Shown here in pieces: positions 25,901 to 31,510 of a stretch of 31,510 bases of DNA. The notes under the pieces were generated by a model, which saw only the letters and a program-made list of their open reading frames with translations, ran no database searches and had not been told where the DNA came from. The translations under genes were made by a program, and so were the position numbers. Location: NCBI GenBank assembly GCA_046590195.1, contig JBKJTP010000296.1, positions 1 to 31,510 on the forward strand, read 5' to 3'. Each line of letters starts with the position of its first letter. Position 1 is the stretch's first letter. Origin of the DNA: JBKJTP01 sp046590195 (GTDB lineage: Bacteria > Bacteroidota > Ignavibacteria > Palsa-1295).

Positions 25901-26580
25901 GGAAGGGCCGCGATTCGAAAGTCCGTACACTCATCGGAATGCTACTTGTGGCCAGGATCGAGGGACGGACTCTCTCGAAGGAAAATCTTGGCGATAAGCT
26001 CTGGGGTGATTCGAGTTTTGAGGCTCAGCTTGCAGCATTGCACACTTCGATCAAACGAGCGCGGGCATTGATCGGCGGTAGCGACAGCATCACGTTCGGT
26101 GAAGGCGCGTATGAGCTTTCTAATATCGTATCGAGCGATATCGAAGAATTGATGCTGGAGGCAGAGGATGTTCGCCAGATCGCTCGTCGCGGTGCGTCGT
26201 TCTCTGTCGCGATCCGATACGAGCGGCTGATCAAGGGCTTGGGCCACGGTCGCTTTATGGAGGGCGTCGATGCGGAGTGGGTCGACGGCGTCCGACATCG
26301 TGTTGAGGCACTCAAGCGAACGGCCATCGAGCGACTACTGAACCTGAATATCGACCGCTCTGCCTATGATCGGGCAGAGACTCTCTGTCAGGAGCTGCTG
26401 CTAGAAGACGAGTTCGATAGCCTCGCCATCCGCTCGCTGCTGACGATCGCGGCAAAAAAGCAGCAGATCAACAAGGTGAAGGGCATCTACGAAAATTTCG
26501 CTGCAAAGTACCGCCGCGAGTTCAGGTCTGAACCCGACCCTGCGATCAAGAGGCTCGCGGATTCGCTTGCGATCGGCTAG
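22954..26580 (+). CDS. Giant regulator: N-terminal ATPase, TPR region, C-terminal SARP/BTAD DNA-binding module
   Basis: This 1208-residue STAND-like regulator opens with an AAA/ORC-type ATPase: Walker A AGSIGIGKSR (45-54) and Walker B LVIVLEDLH (146-154). A long helical TPR-like region follows (about 480-940), with many A-x-x-Y/A-x-x-A helical pairs. Residues about 957-1057 resemble an OmpR-like winged helix (LHTLGSFYVED, LSKENLGDKLWGD). Residues about 1060-1205 form a BTAD bacterial transcriptional activation domain ending FAAKYRREFRSEPDPAIKRL. SARP regulators such as AfsR carry the winged helix and BTAD first and the ATPase after; here the order is reversed. ATP binding presumably gates DNA binding. 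Target genes and ligand are unknown. Confidence 0.85.
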   Translation: MNLVCHKYLNQNILPFAGRDTHISALRSQFDLFANEGVSSYSLIAGSIGIGKSRLVRELEQSLTKEFGDEIILVHARYLEGNVAALTPILNAFAASISHHHVIREVLEKLPETGAIASGHVESSSDTITLQLLLDAAREIGKRFALVIVLEDLHNLDDLMALDQMLLGLGTVPKHVISSYRIEEENSRARAVEAFARQIALRDEASLKVVQIDALGETDIRELFQTLFEIEPSDELTADVQQVTHGKPLELRTMLRGLISQGALEYDQGIWAEAAHPAFIAPVEEDQGIKSRFEQELARLSKDEQIAIMHAAWLGEQFDIRLLRTLLENEHARSGFDTNLFDRVIQLLSFKSIIRKAVPSIFFAPRNERVQENTSEGELAANCYEFSHPHFWNTVLAASKSYVNGRHDLVLSIAEIAEQDQLPLYSSSFLSISGAPFQLSRAEGSKQTVSRFLGWSAAVASALWSLEPAQTLRFLLAVRPIRDDITWRLAGELDEVSVRALLDLYSMLIEALMRSGSHGEAEKEIENAAVLEKFISARAAKGEFTDTFHQLARGKVYCLRAMLGISKGRNQDFEKASEVAYSALLALESDSIERARLLSMLARAKADTLLVAGHLQEADRLLENNLEIAKQLADTRPDEHSQFYRLAVNSKLKQGKDREARELIEQIIAQARLRRDAITETTFLYQAAVAAFSTGDVVEAMRYADQGIVYGRRYGIRFAEVMSNIWRMIIAGVQHEDHRAQECITNLDAILATSSNLLWKISYIESRATTMNFLGKHEDAILLAEEAIGLANNNEYRSFAAWAHNEKGLALNGLGRYGDALSTATNCLLLLGQQLMAERTARTVLVGALAGQYEWGLAEQELQRVKALTLEKSPYYYRIIQAEARLVRSMLSATEFRDKRFETRARLRAIVQEMIDLSRQWQATKLEKEITAEFREFAPVIPIYEQVVEHAVLKREKSPARYRLHTLGSFYVEDLEAPEETPRKGRDSKVRTLIGMLLVARIEGRTLSKENLGDKLWGDSSFEAQLAALHTSIKRARALIGGSDSITFGEGAYELSNIVSSDIEELMLEAEDVRQIARRGASFSVAIRYERLIKGLGHGRFMEGVDAEWVDGVRHRVEALKRTAIERLLNLNIDRSAYDRAETLCQELLLEDEFDSLAIRSLLTIAAKKQQINKVKGIYENFAAKYRREFRSEPDPAIKRLADSLAIG

Positions 26581-26977
26581 ATGACTCGGGCAGGTGTACT
26601 AAAACTGAACACAACATTCTCGATCGACCGAGTCACTCAGCTGCTTGAGAAATTAATTCGCTCCCCTGGTTGAATAGTATCAACCGTTTAAGTAGCGAAA
26701 TTTGCTTGGAATAGCCCACTCCCTCCCTCTAAACTAAATTGACAAGGCAGATGGCTAAGTGTCAGTCACTTGTCAGATGCGCTATTATATTGTATGCATG
26801 TAAGAAGGCCGTTCTTCCTCTTATATGCCGTAGCGACCGAGTTACTATTAGTTACTTCCGACTGTTGGTAGCCTGCGGATCTGGAGTTCTTGCTGACCTC
26901 AGTTTTGACCCTTTGTTTTTGACTTTTGTTGACTAGCCAGTGACGCTCACTGGTCATCACTTATATTGCCTGTAGGT
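26581..26977. other. 397-bp AT-richer gap with repeats and hairpins, no convincing gene
   Basis: TGACTCGG (26582-26589) can pair with CCGAGTCA (26628-26635) just after the large regulator's stop. Three TTGAC copies (26905, 26919, 26929) precede a perfect hairpin CCAGTGA-CGC-TCACTGG (26937-26953). The sequence is more AT-rich than its surroundings and probably carries the promoter of the zinc-ribbon/lipoprotein pair. Short frames here show no domain. Confidence 0.4.
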
Positions 26978-27232
26978 ATGTTCAAAATTTGTCCATCCTG
27001 CCAGTACATCGCCATGCGCGAGCATGAGAGTACTTGCCCCATCTGCAATGGCGCGCTTGACCAGAGAGATCTGGCAGTTGCTATCAGTCTGAGAAGCACG
27101 CTGTTCGCACAGCCTGCTCACTCTGATCAGCCATCTGCAGTAGTTTCCACCGCTGCTTGTCATTTCGACGAGATCATCGGAAATGACTGGACTCTTCAAT
27201 CCTCCACAGTATCAGTTCTGTCACAGCTATGA
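26978..27232 (+). CDS. Small zinc-ribbon protein
   Basis: The predicted 84-residue protein starts at the ATG at 26978; a TTG at 26966 is less likely. It begins with two Cys pairs, CPSC (5-8) and CPIC (20-23), 11 residues apart, as in rubredoxin-like and zinc-ribbon knuckles that bind one Zn2+. The remaining 60 residues are low in charge and not recognised, with one further Cys. Its stop overlaps the ATG of the lipoprotein gene as ATGA (27229-27232), which suggests coupled translation. The function is unknown. Support is the Cys pattern and the overlap. Confidence 0.55.
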   Translation: MFKICPSCQYIAMREHESTCPICNGALDQRDLAVAISLRSTLFAQPAHSDQPSAVVSTAACHFDEIIGNDWTLQSSTVSVLSQL

Positions 27233-28173
27233 CAAATCGTAATTCTATGAAGCTCCATTTATCAGCTTTGCTCGTCCTCCTCGGGCTTGGCGTTGCATCT
27301 TGTTCTGAACCCTCAGCACCGGTCGGTGCAGGCTCTGATTCTTACGGCGTCCTTGCTGGCAAGGACATGCGCGATTACTATTACCCGCGCGAGGCTGGGT
27401 GGACGTACATCTATAAGAATACGTTTACCGAGTATGTCGGCACATCCAACTCAGTGGCCAGCACCGTGACTGGCTCCTATGATACTCTCCGCACACGCGG
27501 CTTTACCAGTATCACGCAGGCTGGAGATACCCTCTACACAGTGGACGTGTCCTACCGCGTGCTTTCCAACTTTGCCAATAAGAACCGTTTTAATCTCTAC
27601 TACTTCAAGAAGGGTAATAGCAACAACGGTGGATTCATCGTTGGCAATAGTCCTGTAGGATTCACCGGCTCGCATCTCGATTCCATCAGCTCAGTTGCCT
27701 CCGCGATCGATACGATCCTTTACGCCGTTGAGGGTCCAACACGAGACCTTATCGACAATCCAAATGTATCAGGCACACGCCTGACCCGCTATGACCGCCT
27801 CTACTTCTCAGCAAAGGGTGATAGCGTGTCTTTGTGGTTTCTTGAAGGCACCACCTTCCGCAAGATCCGACAGATGTGGTACACAGAGTTCAACAAAAAC
27901 GACGACTGGCAGTATGCAACGTGGGATAACTACACGTACTTCAAGGTTGCGAACACTGACGTCTCAGTCTCAACGGAAGCAGGCAACTTCACTGCAGCAG
28001 AACTCGATGTTATCACCGAGGATCTAAATACTCCTGTCAAGGAAACAAAGCATTGGGGTGTGAATACAGGACTAGTCAAGCAGTATGACGAGTGGCGCAC
28101 GACGACTGATGGCGTAAACTACACAAAGAAGTCAAAGACGCGTGAATTGATCTCGCGCTCTTACAATCCTTAA
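27229..28173 (+). CDS. SPII lipoprotein of unknown function
   Basis: The protein has 314 residues from the overlapping ATG, or 308 from the Met at 27247. The latter gives a cleaner signal peptide, MKLHLSALLVLLGLGVASC, with lipobox VASC. The mature protein is beta-rich and aromatic (EAGWTYIYKNTF, RLYFSAKGDSVSLWFLEG, QYATWDNYTYFKV), ending with a Lys/Thr/Arg-rich strand. The WTYIY element near the N-terminus recalls the GSTYTYD block of the lipoprotein trio, so they may be distant relatives. No enzyme motif was seen. It sits with the zinc-ribbon ORF and ends before a bidirectional terminator. Confidence 0.85.
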   Translation: MTNRNSMKLHLSALLVLLGLGVASCSEPSAPVGAGSDSYGVLAGKDMRDYYYPREAGWTYIYKNTFTEYVGTSNSVASTVTGSYDTLRTRGFTSITQAGDTLYTVDVSYRVLSNFANKNRFNLYYFKKGNSNNGGFIVGNSPVGFTGSHLDSISSVASAIDTILYAVEGPTRDLIDNPNVSGTRLTRYDRLYFSAKGDSVSLWFLEGTTFRKIRQMWYTEFNKNDDWQYATWDNYTYFKVANTDVSVSTEAGNFTAAELDVITEDLNTPVKETKHWGVNTGLVKQYDEWRTTTDGVNYTKKSKTRELISRSYNP

Positions 28174-28220
28174 GTGATGTAGTTTTTATCACACCTGAGA
28201 TCGCAGTATTCATAGTTGTA

Positions 28221-28248
28221 AGAAAGAGCGCCACATGGCGCTCTTTCT
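28221..28248. terminator. Bidirectional terminator between convergent genes
   Basis: AGAAAGAGCGCC (28221-28232) pairs perfectly with GGCGCTCTTTCT (28237-28248) around ACAT. T-rich sequence follows on the plus strand (CTTTCTGTTTCT). On the minus strand the stem ends CTCTTTCT. It serves the lipoprotein gene and the glyoxalase-like gene. Confidence 0.9.
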
Positions 28249-28268
28249 GTTTCTACTGATCACGAAGA

Positions 28269-29093
28269 TCAATACGCGAAGACGAGTCCGTTCTCTTCAA
28301 TGCACACGCCATTCGATGCGGCGGACGTTGGGTTGTATGGCGGACCGATGCGTACATTGAGCCTCGATTCAGGCGAGCCCATCATCCAGTAGTCGAACCA
28401 GCCTTCGTGCCGCTTCGTCAGACCGAGCGCTGCGAAGAGATCGCGCAACATGGGCTCTCTTTCCTTGTTCGTTGCGAAGATCACCCACTCGATCCTGCGA
28501 TGTCCGTTCTCGTGACTGACTGGCAGATCCACAAGCGCTTGTTCTCGCTGCATGAAGACGATGTCCAGCGGCTTGCATCCCTCGATACCGAACGCGCGCC
28601 AGAGCAAGCGGCCCTCGTACATCTCCTCAAGCATACTCCCGAGCTTGACTGAGGTGCCCTCAAGTTGCGTACGGAGCTGCTCAAGATTTTGAGTTTGGAA
28701 GGTGACAGAGGCGATGTGATCTCCGTAGAAATTCAGCGCACTGACCCGCCAATCCGCTGAGTCCAACGAGGAGGTTGACTGTAGCTCGATATAGGTGCCA
28801 TCGGGCAGATTGACGAAATGGCGCTCCATATCCAGGGTCTTCGAATCCCCGGGCGTCACGGTGAAGCCCCGCTTCTGGAACACCTTGGTCAGCGAATCCA
28901 AGTTGCGCGTCAGATAAGTAATATGGTCGAGCTTGACCGCGTAATTAGTCAGGTCAAGTGCCTTAACGGGGCCTGCTGAGCCGAAGAGTATCGTTAATGA
29001 AAGTACGAGCCAGCTGAGCCTGTGGCCAATAGCATTCTCTAAAAAGAAAGGCTTCGTTCGAGCGATAAGTAGGGGCACTTTTGGGCGTATCAA
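28269..29093 (-). CDS. Exported glyoxalase-like (VOC superfamily) protein
   Basis: The 274-residue protein has a long N-terminal region with a hydrophobic stretch at about 27-41 (LSWLVLSLTILFGSA), so it is exported or membrane-anchored. If a later start is used, the signal peptide would be more typical. The rest looks like the glyoxalase-like family: LDHITYLTRNLDSLTKVFQ (55-73), with His57, then DGTYIELQS and a second module with VIFATN and MLRDLFAALGL. A half-site GDHIASVTFQT motif lies in between. The family is poorly characterised, and the location outside the cytoplasm is unusual. The substrate is unknown. Confidence 0.75.
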   Translation of the reverse strand: MIRPKVPLLIARTKPFFLENAIGHRLSWLVLSLTILFGSAGPVKALDLTNYAVKLDHITYLTRNLDSLTKVFQKRGFTVTPGDSKTLDMERHFVNLPDGTYIELQSTSSLDSADWRVSALNFYGDHIASVTFQTQNLEQLRTQLEGTSVKLGSMLEEMYEGRLLWRAFGIEGCKPLDIVFMQREQALVDLPVSHENGHRRIEWVIFATNKEREPMLRDLFAALGLTKRHEGWFDYWMMGSPESRLNVRIGPPYNPTSAASNGVCIEENGLVFAY

Positions 29094-29263
29094 GGAAGTT
29101 TCGCTTGAGCTCGAAAGAGCTTAGTCACCAGTTTACGAGTTAGATTACAAGCGCCGAAACCGCTCCTAGGGTTTCTTATTACTGCGGCGGTTGTCCGAAA
29201 AAGCTCACAGTCCCAGGGTCATAGCTGGCCCAGCTCAATTACATAAGAAGGAGATCGTAGCCT

Positions 29264-29560
29264 ATGCGCATGCAATCGAAGGAGAAGGAATTAGTACCAG
29301 GTACTGAAGAACCCTCGATCCGTATTGCAACTCCACTCTCACGCCTACAGGTATCTCTTGTCCAAGAGACGCTCCGCGAGACCGGTTGGAAATACTCTGA
29401 TAAATTTCACACGAACCTCACCACCACAGCAACGCGTCCGCTCTTCAAGATGACCGTCTATCAAGCGAAGGTCGGCTTAACGCGCAGCGAAGTGCTGACG
29501 AAGCTCAAGGCGATCCTCGGGCCGTTCAAGGAAGAAAAGGAGATGGCCAAGGCCGCTTAG
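29264..29560 (+). CDS. Small basic protein of unknown function
   Basis: The 98-residue protein has a good ribosome binding site (AAGAAGGAGA, about 10 bases before the ATG). It is basic and soluble: a charged N-terminus (KEKELVPG), a helix (LSRLQVSLVQETLRETGW, about 25-42), a Thr-rich stretch and a Lys-rich C-terminal helix (LTKLKAILGPFKEEKEM). No domain was recognised. The strong translation start and a terminator 21 bases after the stop make it a convincing single-gene unit. Confidence 0.8.
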   Translation: MRMQSKEKELVPGTEEPSIRIATPLSRLQVSLVQETLRETGWKYSDKFHTNLTTTATRPLFKMTVYQAKVGLTRSEVLTKLKAILGPFKEEKEMAKAA

Positions 29561-29581
29561 TTTGCAATTGATTTTCTGTGG

Positions 29582-29612
29582 GAGGCGCTAGTGATAGCGC
29601 CTCTTCTCGTTT
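29582..29612 (+). terminator. Intrinsic terminator after the small basic protein gene
   Basis: GAGGCGCTA (29582-29590) pairs perfectly with TAGCGCCTC (29595-29603) around GTGA, followed by TTCTCGTTTG. Confidence 0.85.
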
Positions 29613-29707
29613 GATTACTTGCGAGCTTTCAACTTTGCTCGATCGAGAGGGCTAAACCACAGCGCCTAGAAACTAGCGTGTGGAGTGCTCAGTTGCTGGG
29701 AGCACGG

Positions 29708-30982
29708 ATGAGTACAAGCAGCGCGACAATTTCACACACCACTAAGCGATCACTCAGGCTCGATAGCATCGATGCCCTGCGCGGACTCGCGGCGCTTGCG
29801 GTTGCGCTCTATCACGTGTGGGGCAAGGATGGCATCTATCCCTGGCCGTCGGTTGGCGTCGTCACCCAGACGTTCGACCCAAACCTCTTTCACTACCTCA
29901 TCTCTCCTCTCCGCTGGGGATATCTTGGCGTCAGCCTCTTCCTCGTTCTCAGCGGCTTTTGCATCCACCTAGCTTATGCCCATCGAAAGCACGAAACCGG
30001 AAGCTACCAATTCACACACCGCGAGTTCTTCCTCCGCAGGATCTGGCGGCTCTACCCGGCCTATCTGCTTGCGATCTTCGGGACCTACCTGGCGCTGAAC
30101 ATCGGCGGACTCATCCCCGAACTCAATGTGGCGGCCAAGCTCGCCATCCCCGATCTGCGCGATCTGTTCATGCACACGTTTATGCTGCATGGATTCGACG
30201 AGCGATCATTCTATTCTATCGCCAGCGTCTTTTGGTCGCTGACACTCGAATTTCAGCTCTATCTCGCTTACCCACTTTTCCTTAAGATGTTCGACCGCTT
30301 CGGCATTGGCAGATCCATGCTGATGCTCATGGCTGTCTCGATCGGCTGGCGCATCTTCGCGATCTATGGTCTGGACAATGGGCTCATCTCGGTTGCATCC
30401 ACTGGACCATATACGGCGATGGGTTCTGTACTGGCGAGGATGCCAGAGTGGCTGATGGGCGCCTATGTGGCGCACCTCTTCGTCAGCGGGAAGCTACGAA
30501 GCATCTCTGGCTCGAAGTCGCTGGCTGGCTTCGTCGGGCTGTTTGCGGTCGGTATCCTCAGCGCGTTCTCACGGCCCGCTTGGGTGATGACCGACCTGAT
30601 CTTCGGCCTTGCTTTCGCATCGCTCACGGTTGCGTTTATGAACCGCGAGAGCATCTTCCAAACGAGCAAGCCGATGCGCCGCCTCGTTTGGGTCGGGACG
30701 ATCAGCTACTCGTTCTACCTCTTTCATCTGCAGATCTTCTGGCTCATCGCGCCTTTCGTAGACCCCATCGCTTCGCTTGAGGCACGTACCATCTTGCGAC
30801 TCCTATGGCTTGTCGCAGCGATACTTATTTGCGCTCAGCTATTCAAGTTCGTTGAGAAGCCGTTCCTTCGCGTTCCAAAAGCTGGGATGCGTTTTCACTC
30901 AGCCTTCAGTGTTCTGCAAAAGTCTCTTGGCATAAAATCGGATAAAGAAGTAACTGTCGCGCTGACCAAGTCAGCAGACTAA
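29708..30982 (+). CDS. Acyltransferase family 3 (OafA/YrhL-type) membrane protein
   Basis: I start it at the ATG at 29708 (424 residues); an upstream GTG would add ten residues. The family opening SIDALRGLAALAVALYHVWG (20-39) includes the conserved Arg25 and His36 of the transmembrane acyl-transfer site. The EFFLRRIWRLYPAYL motif follows near 105-119. About ten membrane segments span the rest, ending KFVEKPFLR. These proteins O-acetylate or otherwise acylate surface polysaccharides, peptidoglycan or lipids, taking the acyl group from cytoplasmic acyl-CoA. There is no C-terminal SGNH domain. No glycan cluster adjoins it, so the acceptor is unknown. Confidence 0.92.
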   Translation: MSTSSATISHTTKRSLRLDSIDALRGLAALAVALYHVWGKDGIYPWPSVGVVTQTFDPNLFHYLISPLRWGYLGVSLFLVLSGFCIHLAYAHRKHETGSYQFTHREFFLRRIWRLYPAYLLAIFGTYLALNIGGLIPELNVAAKLAIPDLRDLFMHTFMLHGFDERSFYSIASVFWSLTLEFQLYLAYPLFLKMFDRFGIGRSMLMLMAVSIGWRIFAIYGLDNGLISVASTGPYTAMGSVLARMPEWLMGAYVAHLFVSGKLRSISGSKSLAGFVGLFAVGILSAFSRPAWVMTDLIFGLAFASLTVAFMNRESIFQTSKPMRRLVWVGTISYSFYLFHLQIFWLIAPFVDPIASLEARTILRLLWLVAAILICAQLFKFVEKPFLRVPKAGMRFHSAFSVLQKSLGIKSDKEVTVALTKSAD

Positions 30983-31029
30983 AGCCGACACGTAAGTTAC
31001 TTCCAACAACCGATTTACCAAGGACTCAC

Positions 31030-31275
31030 ATGACCATCATCGCACGACTAAAGACGCTTGCCGACGCATTCAAAGGTGTTGAATTGCTCCGTTCAAAGTC
31101 GATCGCGCCGCAGCTCATGCAGGATGGCGATCATCTGGTCCTGGGTGTTGAGGATGATTTCGCATCGAAGGCAAAGCGCACGCTCTCTGGCGACAGCCAC
31201 TTTGCACGCTTGATCTCAGGCGAATCCAAGCTCGGCGGCGGATATGGAATGAGCTATGAGTATCAGAATACCTGA
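31030..31275 (+). CDS. Small protein of unknown function
   Basis: The 81-residue protein is preceded by AAGGA (31019-31023), about six bases before the ATG. The N-terminus is helical (IIARLKTLADAFKGVELL). The middle has LMQDGDHLVLGVEDDFASKAKR. The C-terminus is Gly/Tyr-rich (KLGGGYGMSYEYQN). No signal peptide or membrane span is visible and I recognise no family. A terminator follows 27 bases after the stop. It may be co-transcribed with the acyltransferase gene, 47 bases upstream. Confidence 0.75.
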   Translation: MTIIARLKTLADAFKGVELLRSKSIAPQLMQDGDHLVLGVEDDFASKAKRTLSGDSHFARLISGESKLGGGYGMSYEYQNT

Positions 31276-31302
31276 TCTCGACTTACAGCTGGAAAATTTT
31301 GG

Positions 31303-31330
31303 AAAGCCCCTCCGGGGCTTTTTCGTTTTT
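31303..31330 (+). terminator. Intrinsic terminator after the last small gene
   Basis: AAAGCCCC (31303-31310) pairs with GGGGCTTT (31314-31321) around TCC, followed by TTCGTTTTT. Confidence 0.93.
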
Positions 31331-31374
31331 AGCGAATCCGGTCGAATTCCTGTAAGCGCAGTCTTTAGCTTGCG

Positions 31375-31510
31375 GGCTGAGCTATGGGCTGCTACCGTAA
31401 TTCGAGACGAGCACAATGTCTCGCACACGTCATACCGAGCGCAGTCGAGGTACCTCTCGGCAGAGACATTGTGCTCGTCTCGAATTACGGTAGCAGCCCA
31501 TAGCTCAGCC
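31375..31510. repeat. Perfect 48-bp inverted repeat with 40-base loop at the window edge
   Basis: Bases 31375-31422 are the exact reverse complement of 31463-31510 (48 of 48). The 40-base loop contains CATACCGAGCGCAGTCGAGG, which resembles dispersed REP-like repeats seen in many Bacteroidota and related genomes. The right arm ends on the last base of the window, so the true length is unknown. It could be a mobile-element end, a cruciform, or an assembly fold-back. Confidence 0.9.

Overview
The window looks like chromosomal DNA of a free-living bacterium in the Bacteroidota/Chlorobiota (FCB) group. The clues are a secreted Asp-box repeat protein ending in a type IX secretion (Por/T9SS) sorting domain, several SPII lipoproteins rich in Gly/Ser/Thr after the lipidation Cys, a serine-palmitoyltransferase-like enzyme, and a giant ATPase-TPR-BTAD regulator. 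No rRNA, tRNA, CRISPR array, transposase or phage gene was seen, so a finer placement (for example Kapabacteria- or Ignavibacteria-like) is only a guess.

Layout. 1-5.3 kb, minus strand: T9SS-sorted repeat protein, TerC membrane protein, DASS/SLC13 anion transporter, and a small Ser/Arg-rich membrane protein. 5.5-8.0 kb, minus strand: a tight unit ppa, mutarotase-like gene, pfkA (glycolysis and pyrophosphate hydrolysis). 8.2-10.1 kb, plus strand: ZapE/AFG1 ATPase and an XRE-type HTH protein with a long Gly/Asn/Gln/Met-rich N-terminus. 10.2-12.1 kb: an RluE-type pseudouridine synthase (minus) diverging from acetate kinase (plus).

12.15-19.9 kb is one long minus-strand block and the most interesting part. 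In transcription order it holds an 822-residue fusion of a serine-palmitoyltransferase-like PLP enzyme to a GNAT-like acyltransferase, three tandem paralogous lipoproteins, a secreted helical protein, a stand-alone paralogue of the fusion's GNAT half, and a SAM methyltransferase. The fusion suggests long-chain-base (sphingolipid-like) synthesis with condensation and N-acylation on one chain. This is inference, not proof.

20.0-26.6 kb, plus strand: a small unknown gene, a VOC protein, a PhoB/PhoR-like two-component pair preceded by three TTACG repeats spaced exactly 11 bp, and a 1208-residue regulator with an N-terminal ATPase and C-terminal SARP/BTAD module. 27-31.5 kb: a zinc-ribbon ORF overlapping a lipoprotein gene, a secreted glyoxalase-like protein (minus), two small orphan genes with their own terminators, and an OafA-type acyltransferase. 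The window ends exactly at the end of a perfect 48-bp inverted repeat, which may be a real element or a contig-end artefact.

Transcription units are well delimited by hairpin terminators, listed individually. Start codons were moved inward where the longest reading frame ran into a neighbour or where a ribosome binding site favoured a later Met.
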